From: Pseudomonadota bacterium
GTDB taxonomy: Bacteria; Pseudomonadota; Gammaproteobacteria; Xanthomonadales; Xanthomonadaceae
DNA length: 15,206 nt
Direction of reading: 5' to 3'
Assembly: GCA_023453655.1 (NCBI GenBank)
Contig: JAEXTE010000358.1
Span: 1 to 15,206, forward strand
The translations under genes were made by a program, and so were the position numbers. This document shows, one piece after another, positions 1 to 12,581 of the stretch. Each line of letters starts with the position of its first letter. The stretch's first letter is position 1. The notes under the pieces were generated by a model that was given only the letters and a program-made list of their open reading frames with translations, made no database searches and was not told the origin of the DNA.

Positions 1-2666
<2,666 letters not shown>

Positions 2667-2668
2667 GC

Positions 2669-3067
2669 ATGCGCCTGCTGCTGAACATCGACGTCCCCGA
2701 CCTGGCTGCGGCTGAACGGTTCTACGTCGATGCCTTCGGCCTGCGGCGCGGCCGCCGCCTCGGCGACACGGTGCTCGAACTGCTGGGGGCCGAGGTGCCC
2801 GTCTACCTGCTGCAGCAGCCGGCCGGCAGCACCGGCGCGGCCGCGCAGCCGCGCGACTACGCGCGCCACTGGACGCCGCTGCACCTGGACGTGGTGGTCG
2901 AGGACCTCGACGCCTCGCTCGCGGCCGCGCTGGCCGCCGGCGCAAAAACCGACGGCGACGTGCGCGAAGCGGCCTGGGGCCGCATCGTGCGGATCGCCGA
3001 CCCCTTCGGCCACGGCTGGTGCCTGCTGCAGTTCCTCGGCAACGGCTACGACGAGATCGCCACATGA
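2669..3067 (+). CDS. VOC-superfamily (glyoxalase/bleomycin-resistance fold) protein
   Basis: This 132-residue protein has two beta-alpha-beta-beta-beta half-modules typical of the vicinal oxygen chelate fold. Module one opens with [23 protein letters not shown] (3-25). Module two starts at [21 protein letters not shown] (71-91) and ends with the family-typical [15 protein letters not shown] (108-122). Members include glyoxalase I, extradiol dioxygenases and antibiotic-binding proteins, so the substrate cannot be inferred. Possible metal-site residues are N6 or D8, H72 and Q121; this set does not match classical glyoxalase I. The start is 2 bp after the purB stop, and its own stop overlaps the next start as ATGA, so it is clearly part of the operon. 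Sitting before a beta-lactamase it could be a resistance-type VOC protein, but that is speculation. Confidence 0.85.
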   Translation: MRLLLNIDVPDLAAAERFYVDAFGLRRGRRLGDTVLELLGAEVPVYLLQQPAGSTGAAAQPRDYARHWTPLHLDVVVEDLDASLAAALAAGAKTDGDVREAAWGRIVRIADPFGHGWCLLQFLGNGYDEIAT

Positions 3068-3987
3068 CCCCGCGCATCACCCCGCTCCACGCCGCCGCGC
3101 TCCTTCTGGCCGCCTGCACCCACGGCAAGGCCGCGACGCCGGACACCACGACCGCCTCCGCGGCCGCACCCGCGGCGCCGGCGGCCTGTCGCGACGACTC
3201 GGGCTGGGACGATCCGGCCACGCCGTTCAGGATCCACGGCAACACCTGGTACGTGGGCACCTGCGGCATTGCCGCCCTGCTGGTGACCTCGCCGGAAGGC
3301 CACGTGCTGGTCGACGCGGCCACGCCGGCCGCCGGCCCGCAGATCCTCGCCAACATCCGCAGCCTCGGCTTCGCGCCGCAGGACGTGCGCGCGATCGTGT
3401 TCTCGCACGAGCATTTCGACCATGTCGGCAGCCTGGCCGCCCTGCAGGCCGCCACCGGCGCGCCGGTGTACGCGCGTCCCGAGGCGATGGCCACGCTGCG
3501 GCGCGGCGCCAGCGACGAGAGCGATCCGCAGTTCGGCGAACTCGAACCCTTCGCGCCGGTCGCTGCGCCGCAGCCCGTGCCCGAAAGCGGCGTACTGGAG
3601 GTCGGACCGCTGCGCCTGCGGGCGGTCGCCACGCCCGGCCACGCGGTCGGCGGCACCAGCTGGACCTGGCGGTCCTGCGATGGCGAGGACTGCCAGCAGA
3701 TGGTCTACGGCGACAGCCTGACCGCGGTCTCCGCCGATGGCTACCGCTTCAGCGACCATCCCGACGCGCTCGCGCGCCTGCACGAGAGCTTCGCGCGCGT
3801 GGCCTCGCTGGAGTGCGGGATCCTGGTGACGCCGCACCCGTCCGCCAGCGGGCTGTGGGCGCGGCTGGGGCCGGACGCGACGCGGCCGCTGGTCGATGCC
3901 CAGGCCTGCCGCGCCTACGCCGACGCCGGGGCCGCGCGCCTGGAGCAGCGGCTCGCGCGGCAAGCCGGCGAAGGCACCGCGCCATGA
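3064..3987 (+). CDS. Subclass B3 metallo-beta-lactamase, predicted lipoprotein
   Basis: Predicted zinc hydrolase of beta-lactams, 307 residues. Residues 1-18 form a short lipoprotein signal ending in the lipobox LAAC (C18), followed by an Ala/Pro/Thr-rich linker to about residue 42, so it is probably membrane-anchored in the periplasm. The MBL domain carries SHEHFDH with H115, H117, D119 and H120. H193 and H258 (in VTPHP) complete the B3 zinc-ligand set, with D119 and H120 serving zinc 2. GTSWTW, YGDSL and the C-terminal ACRAYADA resemble L1 and its relatives, and C251 with C282 match the B3 C-terminal disulphide. The loop after H193 reads HAVGG instead of the usual HTPGG. The start overlaps the VOC stop (ATGA), and its stop overlaps roxA (ATGA). 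Activity on a specific drug class cannot be read from sequence; a B3-like hydrolase with another substrate remains possible. Confidence 0.9.
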   Translation: MTPRITPLHAAALLLAACTHGKAATPDTTTASAAAPAAPAACRDDSGWDDPATPFRIHGNTWYVGTCGIAALLVTSPEGHVLVDAATPAAGPQILANIRSLGFAPQDVRAIVFSHEHFDHVGSLAALQAATGAPVYARPEAMATLRRGASDESDPQFGELEPFAPVAAPQPVPESGVLEVGPLRLRAVATPGHAVGGTSWTWRSCDGEDCQQMVYGDSLTAVSADGYRFSDHPDALARLHESFARVASLECGILVTPHPSASGLWARLGPDATRPLVDAQACRAYADAGAARLEQRLARQAGEGTAP

Positions 3988-5177
3988 GCCGCCCGCTGCC
4001 CATCGAAGTACAGGGCCGACCCGGCCAGTTGCTCGGCATGCCGCCGGCGCGTTTCCTGCGCGACTACTGGCAGAAGCGGCCGCTGCTGGTACGCGGCGCG
4101 ATCCCGGGCTACGTCTCGCCGATCGAGCCTGAAGACCTGGCCGGCCTGGCCTGCGAGGAACTCGCGCTCTCGCGCCTGATCCAGCACGACCGCGCAGGCG
4201 ACGCCTGGCAGGTGCGCTCGGGACCGTTCGCGGAGGAACTGTTTCCCACCCTGGGCGAGCGCGACTGGACCCTGCTGGTGCAGGACGTGGACAAGTGGGA
4301 CGCCGATGTCGCCGCCCTGCTCGGCCATTTCGATTTCATCCCGCGCTGGCGCATCGACGACATCATGGTCAGCTTCGCCGCGACCGGCGGCTCGGTCGGC
4401 GCCCACGTCGACCAGTACGACGTGTTCCTGCTGCAGGCCAAGGGCCACCGCCGCTGGCTGATCGACGCCGGCGAGGATCCGCCGCTGGATTTCCGCGACG
4501 ACGTCGAGCTCAAGCTGCTGCGGCAGTTCGACGCCAGCCACGACTGGGTGCTGGCGCCGGGCGACATGCTTTACCTGCCGCCGGGCGTGCCGCACCACGG
4601 CGTGGCCGAGGATCCCTGCCTGACGTTCTCGGTGGGCATGCGCGCTCCCTCGGCCGCCGAGCTGATGGGCGACTACATCGACACCCTCGCCGCGGCTGCG
4701 GACGAGGGCCTGCGCTATGGCGACCCGGACCTGGCGCCGGCGGAGGATCCCAACGAGATCGACGCGGAGGCGATGCGGCGCGTGGTCGAGGCGCTGAACG
4801 CGCTGCGCTTCCGCGATCCCGACCGGCTCGGCGACTGGTTCGGGCGGTTCATCACCCAGTACCGCAACGTCGACGTGGCCGCGGGCGACGGCCAGGCGCA
4901 GTCGCGCATCGAGGTCGAATGGTCGCTCGAGCACGCCGGCGGCGTGCTGCAGCGCCATCCCTATGCACGCATGGCCTGGCGCCGCGCCGCCGACGGCGCG
5001 CGCCTGTACGTCTCGGGCCAGGACCTGTCGATGCCGGCCGCCGACGCGTCGCGCATCGCCGCCAGCGAGCGCATCGACGGCGCGCTGTACGCGTCACTGT
5101 CGGACGCGGGCCGGGACGCGGTCCAGGCCCTGCTGCAGTCGGGCCACTTCCAGTGGCTGGACCAGGACGCGGGGTGA
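3984..5177 (+). CDS. roxA: Ribosomal protein uL16 3-hydroxylase (YcfD/RoxA, JmjC-type oxygenase)
   Basis: Fe(II)- and 2-oxoglutarate-dependent oxygenase; E. coli YcfD hydroxylates an arginine of ribosomal protein L16. The 397 residues compare with 373 in E. coli. The N-terminus has [23 protein letters not shown] (17-39), typical of this family. The cupin core has [14 protein letters not shown] with iron ligands H141 and D143, and [15 protein letters not shown] with the third ligand at H204. A helical dimerisation region and a C-terminal winged-helix domain follow, as known for YcfD. The iron triad is intact, so activity is expected. It is coupled to the genes on both sides by 4-bp overlaps. 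Its co-substrate 2-oxoglutarate is also the substrate of the complex encoded just downstream, but no regulatory link is visible. Confidence 0.93.
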   Translation: MSRPLPIEVQGRPGQLLGMPPARFLRDYWQKRPLLVRGAIPGYVSPIEPEDLAGLACEELALSRLIQHDRAGDAWQVRSGPFAEELFPTLGERDWTLLVQDVDKWDADVAALLGHFDFIPRWRIDDIMVSFAATGGSVGAHVDQYDVFLLQAKGHRRWLIDAGEDPPLDFRDDVELKLLRQFDASHDWVLAPGDMLYLPPGVPHHGVAEDPCLTFSVGMRAPSAAELMGDYIDTLAAAADEGLRYGDPDLAPAEDPNEIDAEAMRRVVEALNALRFRDPDRLGDWFGRFITQYRNVDVAAGDGQAQSRIEVEWSLEHAGGVLQRHPYARMAWRRAADGARLYVSGQDLSMPAADASRIAASERIDGALYASLSDAGRDAVQALLQSGHFQWLDQDAG

Positions 5178-6085
5178 GCGCGCCCGGTCCGTTCCAGATC
5201 GTCGAGGCCGACTACGGTTCGGACCAGGCGGCGCTGCGCGCGGTGCGCGAGGCCGTCTTCATCCGCGAACAGGGCGTGCCCGCCGAGCTGGAGCTCGACG
5301 CGCTCGACCCGCGCTGCCGCCACGTGCTGGCCCGCGATGCGGCCGGCACGGCGATCGGCACCGCGCGACTGGCGCCGGACGGCCGGATCGGACGCATGGC
5401 CGTGCTGGACGGCTGGCGCGCCCATGGCGTCGGAAGCGCGCTGCTGCAGGCACTGCTGCGCATCGCCCGCCAGGACGGGCTGCCGCGGGTCGGCCTGCAC
5501 GCCCAGGAGACGGCCATCGATTTCTACCGCCGGCACGGCTTCAGCCCGGTCGGCGAGCGCTTCGAGGAGGCCGGCATCGTCCATCTGGCCATGCAGTGCC
5601 GGATCGACCGGCCGGTCGCGGTGGAGGACCGCCCGGCGGCCGTCGTCGCCACCGTCGCGGTGGTCGCGGCTGCCCGCAGGCAGCTGGCCATTCACAGCCG
5701 CGCCCTCGACCCGGGCCTGTACGACCATCCGCGCGTGCTCGAGGCCCTGCGGCGCTTCGCCGTGGCCGGCGGCGGGCCGCAGGTCCGCATCCTGCTGCAG
5801 GATGCAATGGCGGTGCAGCGCGCGCAGGCGCCGCTGATCGCCCTGTGCCAGCGCCTGCCCAGCGTGTTCGCCCTGCGCGAAGCCGGGGATCCGGTGGACC
5901 GCGAGAACCCGGTGGCCCTGGTCGCCAGCGATACCGGCAGCTACTACCTGCGCCCGCTCGGCCATCGTTTCGAGGGCGAAACGGAGCATGGCGCCCGTGC
6001 ACGCACCCGCCAGCTGCTGCGGGCCTTCGACGAGGCCTGGGAGCGCGCCCGCCCCTGCACCGAGCTGCGCGCGCTCGGCCTCTGA
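5174..6085 (+). CDS. GNAT-family N-acetyltransferase with a separate C-terminal domain
   Basis: Two-domain protein of 303 residues. The first 140 are a GNAT fold of ElaA-like type: VREAVFIREQGVP (24-36), then motif A with RIGRMAVLDGWRAHGVGSALL (71-91). Its acetyl-CoA pyrophosphate loop is R82-A-H-G85-V-G87. AIDFYRRHGF (114-123) is the usual C-terminal GNAT helix and strand. Residues from about 145 to 303 form a second domain (VRILLQD, YYLRPLGHRFEGE, LLRAFDEAWERARPC) resembling the DUF7931-type tail I recall on Xanthomonadaceae GNAT proteins. It has faint similarity to phospholipase-D-like half-domains but no HKD motif. The start is GTG, overlapping the roxA stop (GTGA); the first in-frame ATG would delete the front of the GNAT fold. 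The substrate is unknown. It is the last gene of the purB operon. Confidence 0.85.
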   Translation: MSAPGPFQIVEADYGSDQAALRAVREAVFIREQGVPAELELDALDPRCRHVLARDAAGTAIGTARLAPDGRIGRMAVLDGWRAHGVGSALLQALLRIARQDGLPRVGLHAQETAIDFYRRHGFSPVGERFEEAGIVHLAMQCRIDRPVAVEDRPAAVVATVAVVAAARRQLAIHSRALDPGLYDHPRVLEALRRFAVAGGGPQVRILLQDAMAVQRAQAPLIALCQRLPSVFALREAGDPVDRENPVALVASDTGSYYLRPLGHRFEGETEHGARARTRQLLRAFDEAWERARPCTELRALGL

Positions 6086-6186
6086 GCCGGCGCGAATAGG
6101 CGAACTGCGTCGCAAAGGCCTGTCCGCGACCCGAACGCGCGTGTCCATCAGTCCAAAGCATGATGCAACGCCGCAACGCCAGTGGC

Positions 6187-6192
6187 TATAAT
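6187..6192 (+). promoter_or_regulatory. -10 box (TATAAT) of the sucA promoter
   Basis: A perfect TATAAT within the 195-bp gap between the GNAT gene and sucA. The -35 region 17 bp upstream reads TGCAAC at 6164-6169, a poor match, so an activator may be needed. Transcription would begin near 6199. This rules out the in-frame GTG at 6182 and ATG at 6191 as sucA starts from this promoter. Confidence 0.65.
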
Positions 6193-6215
6193 GGCGTGCT
6201 CCATATGCCGCCGAT

Positions 6216-6240
6216 TCCGGAAGCCAAAAATCTTTCCGGA
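6216..6240 (+). promoter_or_regulatory. Small hairpin / repeated TCCGGA in the sucA leader
   Basis: TCCGGAA at 6216-6222 can pair with TTCCGGA at 6234-6240 across an 11-nt A-rich loop. Because TCCGGA is self-complementary, the same bases also form a 19-bp-spaced direct repeat that could be two protein-binding half-sites. It lies in the predicted untranslated leader. Function is unknown. Confidence 0.35.
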
Positions 6241-6280
6241 TCAGCCATTTGCCTACCCAACCGAGTCCCAGACGCCCGAC

Positions 6281-9106
6281 GTGGACAGTCTTCTCAAGCA
6301 GTTTGCGCAGTCCTCCCAGCTTGGCGCCAATGCCGCCTACATCGAGGACCTCTACGAGCAGTACCTCGTGTCTCCCGACAGCGTCGGGCCGAAGTGGAAG
6401 GCCTGGTTCGACGGCTTCCAGGGGCGGGAGGCCGGTGATATCCCCCATTCCCCGGTCGTCGCCGCCGTGGCCGAAGCCGGCCGCCAGGCCGCGCGGGGCG
6501 TGGTCGCCGGCGGCACCAGCGACGAGCGCGAGCGCAACGTCGGGCGCCTGATCACCGCATACCGTTCGCGCGGCCACCTGGGCGCCAGGCTCGATCCGCT
6601 GTCGCTGTCGCCGCCGATGAACCCGCCGGACCTGGGCCTGGATTTCCACAGCCTGTCCGAACGCGACCTCGACGGCGAATTCAGCACCGGTGGCGTCGCC
6701 GGCCAGCCGCGCATGAAGCTGCGCGACCTGCTGGCCCGGCTCAAGGCCACCTACACCGGCCCGATCGGCGCCGAGTTCATGCACATCCCGGAGGTCGAGC
6801 AGCGCCAGTGGCTCTACCAGCGCCTGGAGGCCGCCGGCGGCGACTACAACCTCAGCGCCGAGACCCGCAAGCGCGTGCTCGAGCGCCTGACCGCCGCCGA
6901 GGGGCTGGAGCGCTACCTGCACACCAAGTACGTCGGCCAGAAGCGCTTCTCGCTCGAGGGCGGCGACTCGCTGATCCCGCTGCTCGACAGCGTGGTCCGC
7001 CAGGCGGGCATGGAAAAGGTCAAGGACATCGTGATCGGCATGGCCCACCGCGGCCGCCTCAACGTCCTGGTCAACACCCTGGGCAAGAATCCGCGCGCGC
7101 TGTTCGACGAGTTCGAGGGCAAGTTCGAGCACAACGAACTGGCCCATGCCGGCGACGTGAAGTACCACATGGGCTTCTCGGCCGACATCGCCACCCCCGG
7201 CGCGCCGGTGCACCTGGCGCTGGCCTTCAACCCCTCGCACCTGGAAATCGTCGACCCCGTGGTCGCCGGCTCGGTGCGTTCGCGCCAGGAGCGCCGCCAG
7301 GACGAGGAGCGGCGCCAGGTGCTGCCGATCCTGATCCACGGCGACGCCGCATTCGCCGGCCAGGGCGTGGTGATGGAGCTGTTCCAGATGTCGCAGGCGC
7401 GCGGCTTCGCCGTCGGCGGCACCCTGCACGTGGTGGTCAACAACCAGGTCGGCTTCCCCACCAGCAACAAGGAAGACGCCCGGTCCACGCTGTACTGCAC
7501 CGACGTGGCCAAGATGGTCGGGGCGCCGGTGTTCCACGTGAACGGCGACAATCCCGAAGCGGTGGTGTTCGTGGCCAAGCTGGCCTACGAGTTCCGCCAG
7601 CAGTTCAAGAAGGACGTGGTCATCGACCTGGTGTGCTACCGCCGCCACGGGCACAACGAGGCCGACGAGCCGGCGGCGACCCAGCCGGTGATGTACCAGA
7701 CCATCCGCAAGCACCCGACCACGCGCGAGCTCTATGCCGCGCAGCTGGAGAAGAGCGGCGTGATCGCGGCAGACGAGGCCAAGGCCCTGGTCGACGGTTT
7801 CCGCAACAAGCTCGACGCCGGCGAGGTGACCACCGAGCTGGCCGGTTCCAAGCCCGAGGACTACGAGCTGACCATCGACTGGTCGCAGTACCTGTCGGGC
7901 ACGCTGGCCGACAGCGTCGACACGCGCGTGCCGGCCGAGCGCCTGGGCGAGCTGGCCAGGACCATCAACGAGATCCCGGCCGACGTCACCCTGCATCCGC
8001 GCGTGGCCAAGATCTACGAGGACCGCCGCAAGATGAGCGCGGGCGAGCTGCCGGGCGACTGGGGTTTCGCCGAGAACCTGGCCTACGCCACCCTGCTGGC
8101 CGAGGGCCACGGGCTGCGCCTGGTCGGCCAGGACGCCGGCCGCGGCACCTTCTTCCACCGCCACGCGATCCTGCACGACCAGAAGACCGACAACTACTTC
8201 ATGCCGCTGCGCCAGCTGGTCGAGCGGCCGGAGCAGGCGACGGTCATCGACTCGCTGCTGAGCGAGGAAGCGGTGATGGCGTTCGAGTACGGCTTCTCCA
8301 CCACCGACCCGAACACGCTCGACATCTGGGAAGGCCAGTTCGGCGACTTCGCCAACGGCGCGCAGGTGGTGATCGACCAGTTCATCGCCTCGGGCGAAGC
8401 CAAGTGGGGCCGCATCTCCGGCCTGACCCTGCTGCTGCCGCACGGCTACGAAGGCCAGGGCCCCGAACACAGCTCGGCGCGCCTGGAGCGCTTCCTGCAG
8501 CTGTGCGCGCTGGACAACATGCTGGTCTGCGTGCCGACCACGCCCGCGCAGTGCTTCCACATGCTGCGCCGGCAGTTGAAGATGGCCACGCGCAAGCCGC
8601 TGGTGGTGATGAGCCCGAAGTCGCTGCTGCGCCACAAGCTCGCCGTGTCCACGCTGGACGAACTGGCCAACGGCGGCTTCCAGCACCTGATCCCGGATGC
8701 CTCGGCCGAGGCCAGGAAGGTCAAGCGCGTGGTGCTGTGCTCGGGCAAGGTCTACTACGACCTGCTCGAGGACGCGCAGAAGCGCGGCCAGGACGATGTC
8801 GCCCTGGTCCGCATCGAGCAGCTGTATCCGTTCCCGCGCGAACTGCTGGCCGCCGAACTGAAGAAGTACGGCAAGGCCAGCGACGTGATCTGGTGCCAGG
8901 AAGAGCCGCAGAACCAGGGCGCGTGGTACCAGATCAAGCACCACCTGCAGGCCTGCCTGGCCAAGGGCCAGGCGCTGAGCTACGCCGGCCGCAGCCGCTC
9001 GCCCTCGCCCGCCGTCGGCCATTTCGCCGACCACGTCGAGGAACAGCAGCGCCTGGTCGCCGATGCCCTGGTCAATCCGCCCGGCAACCAGATCGTCGCC
9101 GAATAA
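6281..9106 (+). CDS. sucA: 2-oxoglutarate dehydrogenase E1 component
   Basis: Thiamine-diphosphate enzyme that decarboxylates 2-oxoglutarate and transfers the succinyl group to the lipoyl arm of SucB. From the GTG start it has 941 residues (E. coli 933). The N-terminal segment SLLKQFAQSSQLGANAAYIEDLYEQY docks E1 to the complex in this family. GMAHRGRLN at 253-261 carries H256, matching the E. coli active-site histidine near 260. The thiamine-diphosphate/Mg motif runs from GDAAFAGQG (G354-D355) to NNQVGFPTS (from N387). GQDAGRGTFFHRHA and YEGQGPEHSSARLERF mark the transketolase-like pyrimidine domain, and the C-terminal domain is complete. The GTG at 6281 is the only start codon between the predicted transcription start and the conserved N-terminus, but no Shine-Dalgarno precedes it, so the start is less sure than the identity. 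It is followed by sucB and lpd. Confidence 0.96.
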   Translation: MDSLLKQFAQSSQLGANAAYIEDLYEQYLVSPDSVGPKWKAWFDGFQGREAGDIPHSPVVAAVAEAGRQAARGVVAGGTSDERERNVGRLITAYRSRGHLGARLDPLSLSPPMNPPDLGLDFHSLSERDLDGEFSTGGVAGQPRMKLRDLLARLKATYTGPIGAEFMHIPEVEQRQWLYQRLEAAGGDYNLSAETRKRVLERLTAAEGLERYLHTKYVGQKRFSLEGGDSLIPLLDSVVRQAGMEKVKDIVIGMAHRGRLNVLVNTLGKNPRALFDEFEGKFEHNELAHAGDVKYHMGFSADIATPGAPVHLALAFNPSHLEIVDPVVAGSVRSRQERRQDEERRQVLPILIHGDAAFAGQGVVMELFQMSQARGFAVGGTLHVVVNNQVGFPTSNKEDARSTLYCTDVAKMVGAPVFHVNGDNPEAVVFVAKLAYEFRQQFKKDVVIDLVCYRRHGHNEADEPAATQPVMYQTIRKHPTTRELYAAQLEKSGVIAADEAKALVDGFRNKLDAGEVTTELAGSKPEDYELTIDWSQYLSGTLADSVDTRVPAERLGELARTINEIPADVTLHPRVAKIYEDRRKMSAGELPGDWGFAENLAYATLLAEGHGLRLVGQDAGRGTFFHRHAILHDQKTDNYFMPLRQLVERPEQATVIDSLLSEEAVMAFEYGFSTTDPNTLDIWEGQFGDFANGAQVVIDQFIASGEAKWGRISGLTLLLPHGYEGQGPEHSSARLERFLQLCALDNMLVCVPTTPAQCFHMLRRQLKMATRKPLVVMSPKSLLRHKLAVSTLDELANGGFQHLIPDASAEARKVKRVVLCSGKVYYDLLEDAQKRGQDDVALVRIEQLYPFPRELLAAELKKYGKASDVIWCQEEPQNQGAWYQIKHHLQACLAKGQALSYAGRSRSPSPAVGHFADHVEEQQRLVADALVNPPGNQIVAE

Positions 9107-9128
9107 CACCGCCCGAATCCAACGCATC

Positions 9129-9133
9129 AAGGA
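9129..9133 (+). promoter_or_regulatory. Ribosome-binding site of sucB
   Basis: AAGGA lies 9 nt before the sucB ATG within the 36-bp gap after sucA and supports that start. Confidence 0.7.
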
Positions 9134-9142
9134 CGCCAGCCC

Positions 9143-11898
<2,756 letters not shown>

Positions 11899-11915
11899 GC
11901 CCGGACCGCGTCGGC

Positions 11916-11943
11916 CGAAGGCCCGGGCACGCCCGGGCCTTCG
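11916..11943 (+). terminator. Probable terminator of the sucA-sucB-lpd operon
   Basis: CGAAGGCCCGGGC and GCCCGGGCCTTCG are complementary over 13 bp with AC between them, effectively 12 bp with a 4-nt loop, starting 18 bp after the lpd stop. The downstream run is only TCGTTCC, so the U-tract is poor. The stem is very stable and well placed between two separate genes. The structure is symmetrical and could act from either strand. Confidence 0.7.
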
Positions 11944-11974
11944 TCGTTCCAGAGGCCAGGGCTCCCCAACTTTC

Positions 11975-11984
11975 CGGATATCCG
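11975..11984. promoter_or_regulatory. CGGATATCCG palindrome before the LOG gene
   Basis: A perfect 10-bp palindrome ends 3 nt before the LOG start codon, where a Shine-Dalgarno would normally be. It could be an operator or chance. The core GGATATCC recurs at 13125-13132 upstream of the acuI-like gene. Confidence 0.25.
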
Positions 11985-11987
11985 AAC

Positions 11988-12581
11988 ATGCGTTCGATCT
12001 GCGTCTACTGCGGTTCCAACAGCGGCAGCAAGCCCGTCTACAGCGAGCGCGCCATGCGCCTGGGCGAGCGCATCGCCCGCGAAGGCCTGCAGCTGGTGTA
12101 CGGCGGCGGCAATGTCGGCCTGATGGGCGTCGTCGCTGATGCGGTGCTGCAGGCCGGCGGCGAGGTGGTCGGCGTGATCCCCGAGCAGCTGGTCAACTGG
12201 GAGGTCGCGCACAAGGGCCTGACCCGGCTCGAGGTGGTCGGCTCGATGCATGAGCGCAAGATGCGCATGTTCGACCTGGCCGATGCTTTCGTCGCCCTGC
12301 CCGGCGGCTTCGGCACGCTCGACGAGATGTTCGAGATGCTGACCTGGCGCCAGCTCGGCATCGGCGACAAGCCCTGCGCGTTCCTCGACGTCGACGGTTT
12401 CTACCAGCCGCTGGTCGCGATGATCGACCACATGGTGCAGGAGCGCTTCCTGCACGCCGCGCAGCGCGCCGACCTGTGGCATGGCGAGGACATCGACGCG
12501 ATGTTCGCGTGGATGCGGAATTACGCGCCGGCGAGCGCGTCGAAGTGGCTGGACGAGAAGCACCGCAAGTCCCTGCGGTAA
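11988..12581 (+). CDS. LOG-family (TIGR00730) nucleoside 5'-monophosphate phosphoribohydrolase
   Basis: Predicted Lonely-Guy-type enzyme of 197 residues. Such proteins hydrolyse the N-glycosidic bond of nucleoside monophosphates, including cytokinin ribotides in plant-associated microbes; in other bacteria they are housekeeping or of unknown role. The N-terminus ICVYCGSNSGSKPVY is the family opening. GGGNVGLMGVVADAVL (39-54) forms the nucleotide-binding fold. MHERK (87-91) and PGGFGTLDE (105-113, with E113) are the conserved catalytic and binding motifs. No Shine-Dalgarno precedes the ATG, but the family N-terminus starts there. Oddly, the last nine codons (DEKHRKSLR) and the stop belong to the first unit of a tandem repeat array that continues downstream, so the C-terminal tail may be repeat-derived. 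Cytokinin activity cannot be claimed from sequence. Confidence 0.92.
   Translation: MRSICVYCGSNSGSKPVYSERAMRLGERIAREGLQLVYGGGNVGLMGVVADAVLQAGGEVVGVIPEQLVNWEVAHKGLTRLEVVGSMHERKMRMFDLADAFVALPGGFGTLDEMFEMLTWRQLGIGDKPCAFLDVDGFYQPLVAMIDHMVQERFLHAAQRADLWHGEDIDAMFAWMRNYAPASASKWLDEKHRKSLR

Noticed and set aside
6182..6280. Longer sucA start at GTG 6182 or ATG 6191
   Set aside because: Both codons overlap the perfect TATAAT box, and the added residues do not resemble the E1 N-terminus.
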